Program-made: the position numbers and the translations under genes
In this document: positions 30,749 through 39,520 of the stretch, piece after piece
How the letters are laid out: the number at the start of each line of letters is the position of its first letter
Numbering within the stretch: position 1 is the stretch's first letter
Source of the DNA: Ascarosepion bandense
Lineage: Eukaryota > Mollusca > Cephalopoda > Sepiida > Sepiidae
Assembly (NCBI GenBank): GCA_037127315.1
Contig: JBBBDQ010000308.1
Location: forward strand, 1,991,001-2,055,000
Direction of reading: 5' to 3'
Length of the DNA: 64,000 nt
Notes under the pieces: generated by a model
Told to the model about the DNA's origin: nothing
The model's database searches: none
Seen by the model: only the letters and a program-made list of their open reading frames with translations

Positions 30749-31020
30749 ATCCGCATACAGATCTGTTTCGCTGTATCACAGCTCATTAGTACGGTTAGAG
30801 TCCGATTACTTTTTAACGTAAGATTGAAACCCGACCGAATTGGCGACAGTCGGCGATTCTACCTCTGGGCTATGGGCGTTCGGTGAAAGAAGGTAGGCTT
30901 TTTAGCGCATATATTATCATTATACGCGCCCTATGGCCAGAGTGATCGAATTCATTTTTACTGAATGAGCGATGCGTACACGCCAGAGTAGCTACTGTTT
31001 TTCAAAGTCTACCATTCTTC
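30745..31020 (-). mobile_element. tRNA-hammerhead element (family F1), arm 3
   Basis: Minus strand: leader with AAACAGTAGCTACTCTGGCG, tRNA-like CATAGCCCAGAGGTAGAATC and GTCGGGTTTCAATC, then hammerhead 30794-30751. Stem II is the best of the family (GCTGT with ACAGC, loop GAT). One core base is changed (CTAATGA for CTGATGA) and the triplet is GTA. Stem I CCGTA/TGCGG is intact. The G5-to-A change should inactivate it. Confidence 0.75.
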
Positions 31021-31057
31021 CACAGTGCTCAATTAGGTTGTGAGAGCGTATATATAT

Positions 31058-31258
31058 ACCGCTCATTCTATAATGAATTGGAGCACTCTAGCTATTTGGC
31101 GTGTTTATACTCGCTAAAAAGCCTGCCTTCTTCTACTGGACGCTCGTGCCCTAGGGTTAGAATTCGGTCGGGTTCCAATCCTCGGTTAGGAAGCGACCGG
31201 AGTCTAAGCCGTACTGATGAACTGTAATACAGCGAAACAAATTTGTCTGCGGATGACT
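31058..31258 (+). mobile_element. tRNA-hammerhead element (family F1), arm 4
   Basis: Inverted partner of 30745-31020, with a shorter leader. It carries a hammerhead at 31209-31252: stem I CCGTA/TGCGG, core CTGATGA (31214-31220), stem II CTGT/ACAG with loop AAT and an A-C mismatch at its base, core GAAA (31234-31237), stem III ACA/TGT, and triplet GTC with predicted cleavage after 31247. All core nucleotides are present. The element ends against TA repeats. Confidence 0.8.
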
Positions 31259-31274
31259 ATATATATATATATAT

Positions 31275-31690
31275 CACCCCAAGCAAGGCATTTTACTGCC
31301 ATGGTTTTGCAGGGGGTTACATAGGAGGAAAGTTATGAGAAAAAGTGACAGGTTATAGGGGGTGTCAGGAAGTGGGTAAGAGAAGGATGAGAATACTGAT
31401 GAGAGTAGAGTGGATGGAGAAGGGAGCATGAGAGAGAGGATGCAAGTTAGTAAGATAGGAGATGACTATTGACTTTACATTTAAATTCTTGAAGGTTGTA
31501 GCTCTCGGGAAAGCAAGTAAACAGAAGGGAATTCCACAGGCGGGAAGTGCTAGAAAAGAAGCTGTGGGAGTAGAATTTGTGTTTACAATTTAATGGTTTC
31601 ACAGTAAAAGAGTGGGGCCTAGTTGCTAATCTTGTGGCTCGAGTAAATTTATATATAGGAGGCTCCAGTGAGCTAAGTTCATCGGAATTA
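31275..31690 (-). mobile_element. CR1/Jockey-group LINE 3' end
   Basis: Minus strand: from the FCSDELSSLEPP-like segment through KPLNCKHKFYS, RLWNSLLF and the terminal coding region, then 3' UTR and the terminal block meeting the TA run at 31258-31274. No intact frame longer than about 60 codons. Same subfamily as 23640-24254. Confidence 0.82.
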
Positions 31691-31872
31691 TTGAAAATCG
31701 CCCGAAGACTTTACTGATGGTAGAAACCTGGGTAGCGGAATAACTCGTTTAAAAATGAAAAATATTCAAAAGTTATACAATATAATTGTATCGAACACAT
31801 TTTAATATAAATGTGTAGTGGTCCAACCCTATTATGACCAAAAACTAAGTATCAATCAATCAATCAATCAAT

Positions 31873-31874
<2 letters not shown>
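31691..31874. other. Unassigned sequence ending in an ATCA microsatellite
   Basis: Unassigned; (ATCA)n at about 31853-31874 precedes the TA array. Confidence 0.5.
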
Positions 31875-31917
<43 letters not shown>

Positions 31918-32237
31918 AAAAATTAAGGCAGACACGTTATTTCTTGGTAAATCGGAAGTTAGGCCTATATCAGGCGAACCATCATCAGCTTCCGTCTTAA
32001 TTTTACAAAGGGTTTTACACGAATCCTTTGAAAAATAAAGACGGAAGCTGATGACGGTTCGCCTGAAATAGGCCCTACTTCTGATTTACCATGAAATAAG
32101 GGGTCTGCCTTAATTTCCCTTATATTTGCTTTATATGTATTTATATACAAATATATTTAGAGCTCTCTTAGAGAATTATCCTACAACTGTATGTACAGGA
32201 TACTAATTTGAATTCCTCTATACCCACACTGCATGCT

Positions 32238-32240
<3 letters not shown>
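31875..32240. mobile_element. Inverted-repeat element with hammerhead-like arms (family F2), copy 1
   Basis: A TA array (31875-31914) borders an inverted pair: 31921-31998 and 32037-32112 are complementary apart from scattered changes, with a 38-bp centre. Each arm contains GGAAG, CTGATGA, a 10-nt stem II region with GG/CC around TTCG, GAAA (GATA in the left arm), and CTTCC or CTTCT as the second stem I strand (minus arm 31993-31954, plus arm 32043-32082). A further conserved 130 bp to about 32240 is shared with copy 2 and precedes another TA array. No coding sequence. Confidence 0.65.

Positions 32241-32315
<75 letters not shown>
32241..32315. repeat. TA microsatellite, the longest in the window
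   Basis: About 37 uninterrupted TA units. Confidence 0.97.
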
Positions 32316-32317
<2 letters not shown>

Positions 32318-33110
32318 ACATGTTTAAAATGAAAATAAAAAAATGTGTTTAATAAAAATGATGTCATGCAAAGGACAAAGTGTTATTTTTTATGTCACCA
32401 GCTAGCCATTTATAACAATCACCTGAAATATCCAAAACTGTGTATCTGTGCATTTGCATAGAAAAAAAGAAACTGACGCTTGTTTTGAAAAGACTGTTAT
32501 ATAAATACACGAACAGCTTTGTTATTGATAATCAAAAATAGGTCATTGCATTTCTTTTTTCGGTAAACATCTACAACAGAGAGAAACACTATCTCGAAAC
32601 TGTGAGTCTAATTCGCATATCTAAGGCTTGTTTATCAATTTTATAAAAAATGAAAAAAAAAATATTATTATCTTTTTCGTGGTTATCTTTTTTATAATAG
32701 ATTTAAATTAACTTGTTTATTCATTATTTTAATACTCTGGAATCATCATAAAAATTCAGAAAATGATATTAATAAATACTAAATAACTAAGACTTGTTTA
32801 TCAATTTTATAAAAAATGTAAAAAAACATTATAATTCGTGGTTGTTTTTTTAAAATAATTTATTTAAATTAACTTATTTATTTATTAATTATTTTAGTTC
32901 TTCAGATTCATTATAAAAAATTCAGAATATGAAATGAGTAAGTACTAAGAATTTCTGATATCTCACTGTATGGGTCAGCTTTATTTAATTATTGATTTAT
33001 TCGTTCACTTGCTATGACTTATAAACTCTTTGCCAGTTATTTAAAGCCAGAAAATAATTTTAGATTGTAAGGTTTTTTTTAATATATAATAATGATTTCG
33101 TGGTATAATT
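32316..33110. repeat. A/T-rich region with a tandem duplication of about 165 bp
   Basis: 32624-32785 and 32789-32950 share CTTGTTTATCAATTTTATAA, a TTTAAATTAACTT block and a TCATTATAAAAAATTCAGAA-like end. The rest is unassigned. Confidence 0.6.
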
Positions 33111-33112
33111 TT

Positions 33113-33242
33113 TACCAATTAACCCATAGCCGGAAGGAAGAAAAGTTAGGTTCATATCTTTGCCAGGTCTATTTACGCGTATGTGAATGTAATGAACGTA
33201 ACGGAAATTAGAACCATTACGCATTAAATAACCCGCACATCT
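33113..33242 (-). mobile_element. tRNA-derived SINE (family 1) body attached to a 5S-like head
   Basis: Minus strand, strongly decayed: GATGTGCGGGTTATTTAATG head, an ATTACATTCACATACGCG segment, and the terminal CCGGCTATGGGTTAATTGG. It is truncated at the same body position as the other 5S composite at 2800-3097. Confidence 0.7.
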
Positions 33243-33252
33243 AAGTATAGGG

Positions 33253-33364
33253 TCCACTGGTATGCCTAAGTGGTCACCGATCTAGGTACTGACCTAGATC
33301 GATGTTGATTAACTTCGGTGAGCGTAACGGGAATCAGTGTTTAAATTGGATGCAACCGTAAGCC
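33253..33364 (-). rRNA. 5S rRNA-derived sequence, degenerate second copy
   Basis: Minus strand aligns along its whole length with 2979-3097, for example GGTCAGTACCTAGATCGGTG, and TCACCGAAGTTAATCAACAT. It is more diverged and about 7 nt shorter, with the deletion at the 3' end near the junction. It is followed by the same SINE head at the same place. Confidence 0.75.
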
Positions 33365-33574
33365 TATGCCAAAATTAAGTTAAAGGAAGAATGAAGACGG
33401 AGTAGGCTACACCAGAGGTAGTTTTGCCCAATACTGCACATTGCTACGAAACCAAAACCCGAAAAAATATATCCAGGGTGTATCAAAATACTTTAACAAA
33501 CATTGGGGTGGACACCATACACTAAAACAATTATAAGTCAATAGAAACATATGTCCACAAATAATTCGTTTTTA

Positions 33575-33925
33575 GAGTTGTTATGGACCGGGCATGTAAG
33601 CAATGATGAGGTTTTTGAAAAGATGGAAAGAAAAATGGAAATTAATATTGAGCATCAGAAAGAGACAACTAAGGTTCCTGGGACATACAATGAGGAAGGA
33701 AGGCTTGGAGAACCTGATACTAACAGGCCAGATAGAGGGAAAAAGAGACAAAAGAAAATCAGCGTATAATATATTTGAAGGGCTTGAGCATGTAGATGAC
33801 AGAACGAGGGTTGCATGGTGTAACAGGTGAAAGCATACTAAGAGCCACCAGGGATAGGGAGACGTGGAAAGTCATGATTGCCTACTCCCTGAAAGGAAGG
33901 ACAAGACACATAGAAGACATAGAAG
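33575..33925 (+). mobile_element. RTE/BovB-like LINE 3' fragment in the DNA transposon
   Basis: Encodes in shifted frames the DRACKQ/WTGHVSNDEVFEKME segment, KRQLRFLGHTMRKEGLENL, and TGQIEGKRDKRK; ends with GAAGAAGAAG near 33930. 5'-truncated by insertion; no clear target-site duplication. Confidence 0.85.
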
Positions 33926-34074
33926 AAGAAGTAGAAGTTTAAAGAAAGTTTAGGATAGTTGAAGCTGTGTTTCTATATAGACTACTTTACATTTGTTATT
34001 TGTGTATTTTTGTGGCTAGTCTGTCTTCAACGTTTAACTTGTGTAGTCGTGAGTTAACTGAGAAGTGTTCCGTT

Positions 34075-35225
34075 TAACAATGGCAGGATATTTATGTTGT
34101 GGGCGGGCAGATATGATTTGTACATACGGACGTGTGAATGGTAACAGAAGGCTGCACGGTGGTGTCGGATTGCATTTCCAGGACGAAAGCAGCCGAGTCA
34201 TCCTCCTTTTGCCGCCGTTTATTGGCGTGTTCCTGGGACAAGGCCCGTAGCACGACAAACTATCGATTGATGAAGACTGAGATCCGATCGTACGCCTGAC
34301 CATTCTACAGACTGTCGGTGGCGATCTAGATATCAGCACACGTCGAGTGGACTTGGCTTGTTGTATATCTTACAGTGCTGCATGTATAGTTATCATTTAC
34401 ACCGTTTGATCACTCACCACAGGAGAACTTTTGTTTATGCTCTAATGCACAAACTGCTGATCTGGTTTTTTTTGGGGTTTTTTTTTTTGTCATTTTACAG
34501 GTGAGTCAACATTAGGAAGAGATAAAATAACAAATTTACACAACCAAGATTTGTGAGCAAATCGAAATCCTCAAGGCACAATAAAAACTGGACACCAGCA
34601 TCAATTTACGATTAAGACATTAGCTGGAATTGGACTGTCTGCAAGATCCAAATGTTCTCCCAATACGTCTTACAGGAGCAGTGTACCGGTCTTGGAGAAC
34701 CTGATACTGACTGGTCAAATAGAAGGAAGGAGAGACAGAGGAAGGCAGCGGATAACATATTTGCAGGGCTTGGATGACAGAACAGGGGTTGCCAGGAGCA
34801 ACAGGAGCAAACATACTAAGAGCCACGAGGGATAGGGAGACGTGGAGAGCCATGATCGCCTACGTCTTGAAGGGACAGGGCATATAGAAGAAGTACCGGT
34901 CTTACTTTCAAACACACTTCCGTACCTTCTAGAGGATGTACCCCTGCTAATACGAAGACGCATGTAGTTTATGTATGATAAAGTTCCAGCACATTTTAAT
35001 GACATTGTCATCGATGCAGTGGCTGGCATCTACCATGAAAGATGGATAATTAAAGGATAACCACTTCCATAGCCTGCACGTTCTCTGATCACAATCCTTC
35101 GGATTTTATCTGAGGAGTCAACTATAGCAATTGATTTATGCAGCAAACATTAATAATGCAGAGAAGCCTGATCGAAGTGTCATTGGGCCTGAGAAACTAT
35201 TTGATAGGGTCCGCCAGTCTATGAT
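34075..35225 (+). pseudogene. Tc1/mariner-superfamily transposase relic
   Basis: Segments in order: an N-terminal helix-turn-helix region resembling DUF4817 (MAGYLCCGRADM, TYGRVNGNRR; 34081-34150), a TIDED-like and TILQTVGGDLDISTRRV segment (34262-34350), FTGESTLGRDKITNLHNQDL (34495-34555) where intact relatives have FTDE with the first catalytic aspartate, then QTRHQHQF-like and TGAVYRS (34670-34690). After an RTE insertion it resumes with SYFQTHFRTF-like, EDVPLLIRRRM (34935-34967), and VPAHFNDIVIDAVAGIYHERW (34982-35045) where relatives have HDGAPAH. The first aspartate is replaced by glycine, and stops and frameshifts are frequent. Recognition rests on family motifs remembered in general form; a profile search would settle it. 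Confidence 0.7.
34694..34892 (+). mobile_element. RTE/BovB-like LINE, 199-bp truncated insertion with target-site duplication
   Basis: Only the last 199 bp of the LINE are present (GGAGAACCTGATACTGACTG to CATATAGAAGAA). The direct repeat GTACCGGTCTT is at 34683-34693 and 34893-34903. Removing the insert rejoins the transposase frame, which proves the order of events. Confidence 0.92.
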
Positions 35226-35394
35226 CTGACGTGTGCATGCGTGCGTAAAAGCAAGCGGAGGACATTTTGAATGTTGTAAGTTTTGTAAGTTGCTGTGTTG
35301 ATGTACAACAATGGCCTTCTGAACATATGCTTATATTGTCATCTGACTTTAACGCCCCCAAAATTTGTAAAAGTATTTTTGATAGGCCCTGTAT

Positions 35395-35397
<3 letters not shown>

Positions 35398-35446
<49 letters not shown>

Positions 35447-35710
35447 CATGCAGTGTGGGTATAGAAGAATCCAAAGGAGTATCCTGTACATACAGTGGTA
35501 GGATAACTCTCTAAGAGAGTTCTAATTTATATATGCATATAAATACATATAGAGCAAACATAAGAAAAATTAAGACAAACGCTTTATTTCATTGTGAATT
35601 GGAAGTATACGACTATTTCAGGCGAACCATTGTCAGCTTCCGTCTTGGTTCGCCAGAAATAGGTCTATACTTCCAATTCACCATGAAATAACGTGTCTGT
35701 CTTAATTTTG

Positions 35711-35717
<7 letters not shown>
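35398..35717. mobile_element. Inverted-repeat element with hammerhead-like arms (family F2), copy 2
   Basis: A TA array (35398-35443) is followed by CAGCATGCAGTGTGGGTATA and about 110 bp that match, in reverse complement, 32115-32240 of copy 1. Then come two inverted arms (35573-35641 and 35646-35708). The left arm on the minus strand keeps GGAAG, CTGACAA, the TTCG stem II, GAAA and CTTCC (35641-35601); the right arm has lost its GGAAGCTGATGA portion. A TA array follows at 35714-35748. Confidence 0.65.
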
Positions 35718-35768
<51 letters not shown>

Positions 35769-35882
35769 CATATATTAATATATATAATTTAAATAGAATT
35801 TATAATTCATAATATATATAATTTATATATATCTGATTTATATGTATACATATGTATATATATTATACATATATAGATATGT

Positions 35883-35941
<59 letters not shown>

Positions 35942-35952
35942 CTATATATATA
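35714..35952. repeat. TA, GA and CA microsatellites
   Basis: TA (35714-35748), GA (35749-35768), mixed TA with CA (35887-35924), and TA to 35952. Confidence 0.93.
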
Positions 35953-36050
35953 TAAGTAAATTAAACCTAGAGAGCCAACAAACCTACCAAGGTTTCACGT
36001 AAACGGATCTTCAGGGGACGCTTGCTCTCTAGGTTTAATTTACTTATTCT
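35953..36050 (-). ncRNA. Hammerhead-like hairpin with long stem I
   Basis: The ends AAGTAAATTAAACCTAGAGAG and its complement form a stem of about 21 bp. Inside, minus strand: CCTGAAGA in place of CTGATGA, an 11-nt stem II region, GAAA, stem III CCT/AGG with loop TGGT, then GTT. The layout is that of a hammerhead closed by an extended stem I, but two core features deviate, so activity is doubtful. Confidence 0.5.
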
Positions 36051-36154
36051 GCTTTAGTATTTAGAGCTTTTTTGTTAATCGATAACTCGTTTTGGTTTTT
36101 TTCTTTGTGCTACGCGTAGGCTCGGTCTGAATCCCTTTGGCTGACGTTCATGTG

Positions 36155-37110
36155 CTTCTTCTTCTATGTGCCCTGTCCCTTCAGGACGTAGGCGATCATG
36201 GCTTTCCACGTTTCCCTATCCCTGGTGGCTCTGAGCACGCCTTCTCCTGTTACACCGTGCAATCCTCGTTCTGTTATCCACCTGATTCAGTCAGTCAGTT
36301 GAGTGCCATACGTGATACACGCTTGGGCGATAATGTCTTGAAAGAAACATGACTGACTGGGCAGAAGATTATCCCGCAGTAGGTTGCCATTGCTTTCTGC
36401 GGTAGACTGGTTGCCGACCAAGGCTATAGAATCCAATCTGTCCTGTTATTTAACCCGTAACTGGAAGGAATAGACGGATTAATACCTTTCCCAAGGGTAT
36501 TTGCGCGTAAGTGAATGCAATGAATGAACTCGGCTCCCCGATTTCTCGTTCCGAGCCGATATCCAATGCACCACAACGCACATCCACCTGATTATGTCCT
36601 TTAAATATGTTATCCGTTGCTTTCTCCTGTCTCTTTTTCCCTTTATCTGGCCTGTTTGTATCAGATTCTCCAAGCCCCCCTTCCTCATTTCATGTCCCAG
36701 GAACTTCAGCTGTCTCTTCCTGATGCTCAATATTAATTTCCTTTTTGTTTCCATCATTTCCAAGACCTCATCATTGCTCACATGCTCGATCCATTCGCAG
36801 CATCCTTCTGTAGAACCACATTTCAGTAGTTGCTTCCAGTTTTTCCTTCATCTTTGATGGTATTGTCCAGCATTCACTGTCATATTGAAGAACTGACAAC
36901 ACATAGCAATCCAGTACTCTCTTTCTAGTTTCTAGCGAAATTGTCCTGTTTCTTAATACTTTACTCAACTTCTGGAATCCTTCCTTCGCCATGCCAATTC
37001 GCCTTCGGATCTCTGTGTCGCACTTTCCGTCTTCTGTTATAACGCTTCCCAGGTATTTAAATTTTTGTACCTGCTTGATTCTGGTATTCCCGACCTGCTG
37101 TTTTTACAAC
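36155..37110 (-). mobile_element. RTE/BovB-like LINE 3' half, split by a SINE
   Basis: Minus-strand order: KFKYLGSVITEDGKCDTEIR-like (about 37060-37000), MAKEGFQKLSKVLRNRTISL (36992-36930), DCYVLSVLQYDSECWTIPSK, WFYRRMLR, NDEVLEMMETKRKLILSIRK, QLKFLGHEMRKGGLENLIQT, GQIKGKRDRRK, then after the SINE the C-terminal VLKGQGT-like end at about 36165. Relatively young: long stretches remain in frame. Endonuclease and RT core are missing. Confidence 0.9.
36288..36581 (-). mobile_element. tRNA-derived SINE (family 1), full length with target-site duplication
   Basis: The minus strand shows the tRNA-like head at 36581 (GTGCGTTGTGGTGCATTGG), the body and the tail to 36288. Flanked by ATCCACCTGATT at 36276-36287 and 36582-36593. 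A short deletion removes part of the B-box region (CGAATTCC is missing), which would weaken Pol III transcription. Confidence 0.92.
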
Positions 37111-37173
37111 CATTTTTTCCTTCTACATATATACGCAGAGGGTTTTTCGAAACGAGTATAGTTATAAGTTTGT

Positions 37174-37177
<4 letters not shown>

Positions 37178-37225
<48 letters not shown>
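37178..37225. repeat. TA microsatellite
   Basis: About 24 TA units. Confidence 0.95.
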
Positions 37226-37231
<6 letters not shown>

Positions 37232-38316
37232 ACATTTTATAAAATTTGCAATTGGGAAGTTGACACACATTTTTTGAGTTAAATGTGTGAAATTGGGTAG
37301 AATAATTATTCGAAAACTATCGATATTTTTCCTGACAAATTTATAAGTCATCGTGACCGAGTGTCTGCGGGTACTGGCCTTGTTCAAAATGTCGATTCTA
37401 TCAGATTATGCGCTGTCTCTCTCTCTCTCCCTCGTTCTCTTTTACTATGTTTTCCTATTTTTCGCCCCCTCTCACTTCTTATCTTATTCCCCCTATCTCT
37501 TTCTTCCCCCCTCTCTCTCTATGTCTCTCTCTCTTTTACAAAAACAGCGGCTATGATCCCCCTCAGTATAGTTTTCTGGGTAATCAAGAATTGCAAACAC
37601 CCCGGAGCGGGTGTCTGCTACAGAGATTAGCTCGCAGACGGGTTAATTCGAAATTGGTATTGTACATTTTCTCAAAGATGCAAAACGATAGTGATTTTCC
37701 AAATTTAACGGTCGATCGATTGATTGATGGACACTGTGTTCTTTTATCTAATCTTAAGTTTTTGGAATCAAGTTAAAAGATTACCTTGGAATACACCAAG
37801 TATAAAAGACACATTTACTGGAACCAAACGGAAAAATCACCAAATATGCAACGAATCAATAAGATTATATTCACTTTTTTGTAATCACTCAGAAATGATC
37901 TTCAATAGAAAATAAAAATTGAATATAAAATTCTATTTTATTTTAAACTTTTTGTTTTCTTACTCCAGCGGTAAAGCGAAAAAAAAAACTTGTCTAGACA
38001 AGCTATATCTTCTAAAGAACTTTTTTCCCGATAAAACGAACAGAATAAATAATTTAAAAAAATGTATCATGTTTATTTGTTTTCGATTGTTTTAAAGTTC
38101 AGCGTAATCAAATTTTCTAATTTAATTTTGATTTTATATTTGTAGTTTTGTTATTTTTCGGTTGTCAATTTGTTTCGTTTGACAAGAGATCGCGCGTAAG
38201 AGTGTTGGAATTTTTTCGATTGTGAATAAAAAAAATATCAAGTAAAAAAGATGCATTAATTACTGATTTGTTCCCAAACCCCGCCTCAGCAAAAGAACTG
38301 TTGAAACACCCTTTTA
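37226..38316. other. Unassigned sequence with a CT-rich stretch
   Basis: 37405-37545 is C/T-rich and produces three overlapping low-complexity frames. The rest is A/T-rich and unassigned. Confidence 0.45.
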
Positions 38317-38401
38317 AGTATATATATATATATATATATATATATTACATTTGTCTTGTTTAGAAAAATAAGTGAATAAATAAGAAAACTAAAATAGATA
38401 G

Positions 38402-38433
<32 letters not shown>

Positions 38434-38439
38434 GAATAA

Positions 38440-38511
<72 letters not shown>

Positions 38512-38520
38512 GAATAAACT

Positions 38521-38564
<44 letters not shown>

Positions 38565-38610
38565 TGAATAGATGATGAATATGATAGATATGAATATGAT
38601 AGATAGATAT

Positions 38611-38644
<34 letters not shown>

Positions 38645-38753
38645 GATGAAAAACCTCAAACAGATAGATAGATAGATAAAGAGATAGATAGATAGATGAT
38701 GAAAAACCTCAAACAGATAGATAGATAGATAGATAGATAGATATGACTAAACT

Positions 38754-38796
<43 letters not shown>

Positions 38797-38842
38797 CATT
38801 TGTCTTGTTTAGAAAAATTAGTGAATAAATAAGAAAACTAAA

Positions 38843-38876
<34 letters not shown>

Positions 38877-38893
38877 GATGAAAAACCTCAAAC

Positions 38894-38936
<43 letters not shown>

Positions 38937-39044
38937 TTTATTCATATCTATCTATCTATCTATCTATCGGTTTGAGGTTTTTTATCATCTATCAATCTAT
39001 TTATCTATTTTCTGTTTATTTATAAATATATATATATATATTTT
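38317..39044. repeat. GATA/TA microsatellite complex with duplicated and inverted blocks
   Basis: A block ATTACATTTGTCTTGTTTAG plus about 45 more bases is repeated at 38344-38395 and 38794-38848. The phrase GATGAAAAACCTCAAACAGA recurs at 38643, 38697, 38876 and, inverted, at 38970. TA arrays are at 38317-38345, 38443-38481, 38757-38793 and 38896-38933. Confidence 0.9.
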
Positions 39045-39255
39045 TTTTTTTAATCACATCACCCCAAGCAAGGCGGTAAGGCCACTGGTGTGCAGGGGGC
39101 TACGTAAGAGTGAATAGATTGGAAAAGAGAAAGCCGGAAACCACATCCTAAACAGGGAACAAGGGATGAGCCTCTACACCTGTTCAATAGACGTGGGTGG
39201 AGTGTGAACCGGGCGATAGTACAGTCTATCTACTCCAATTGAAAAAAAATAACAA
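39045..39255 (-). mobile_element. CR1/Jockey-group LINE 3' UTR only
   Basis: Terminal block on the minus strand (39052-39105) plus one minisatellite unit ending CAATTGGAGTAGATAGACTG at about 39240. It sits inside an inverted GATA-repeat structure. Confidence 0.85.
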
Positions 39256-39352
39256 AAGAGAAAAGTGGAAAAATTGGAATATATATAGAGAGAGATTTAT
39301 AAATAGACAGAAAATAGATAAATACATTCATAGATGATGAAAAACCTCAAAC

Positions 39353-39412
<60 letters not shown>

Positions 39413-39520
39413 TATGAGAAATATCAAATTGATAGATAGAGATATAGAAAAATAGATATAAATAAAATGAGATAGAAAGGAAGAAAAAAAGAAAGCAAGA
39501 AAGAGAGAAAGAAGGGCCTG
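39256..39520. repeat. GATA microsatellite and GA-rich flank
   Basis: 39290-39350 is the reverse complement of 38965-39025, and (GATA)n lies at about 39355-39412. A GA/GAAA-rich stretch runs to 39520. Confidence 0.9.

Larger units (their letters stand above)
33470..35393 (+). mobile_element. Tc1/mariner-like DNA transposon, complete but decayed
   Basis: Terminal inverted repeats: left CAGGGTGTATCAAAATACTT from 33474, right ending at 35391, whose complement is CAGGGCCTATCAAAAATACT. TA flanks both ends within two bases. The interior carries a transposase relic (34075-35225) and two RTE fragments (33575-33925 and 34694-34892). Without these insertions the element would be roughly 1.4 kb, a usual size for the superfamily. 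Confidence 0.75.

Noticed and set aside
32043..32082. Claiming the F2 arm as an active ribozyme
   Set aside because: Stem II is only two GC pairs with a mismatch next to the core and stem III has a deletion; reported only as hammerhead-like.
37361..37776. Ser/Leu/Pro-rich frames of up to 122 codons
   Set aside because: Generated by a CT-rich stretch in three frames.
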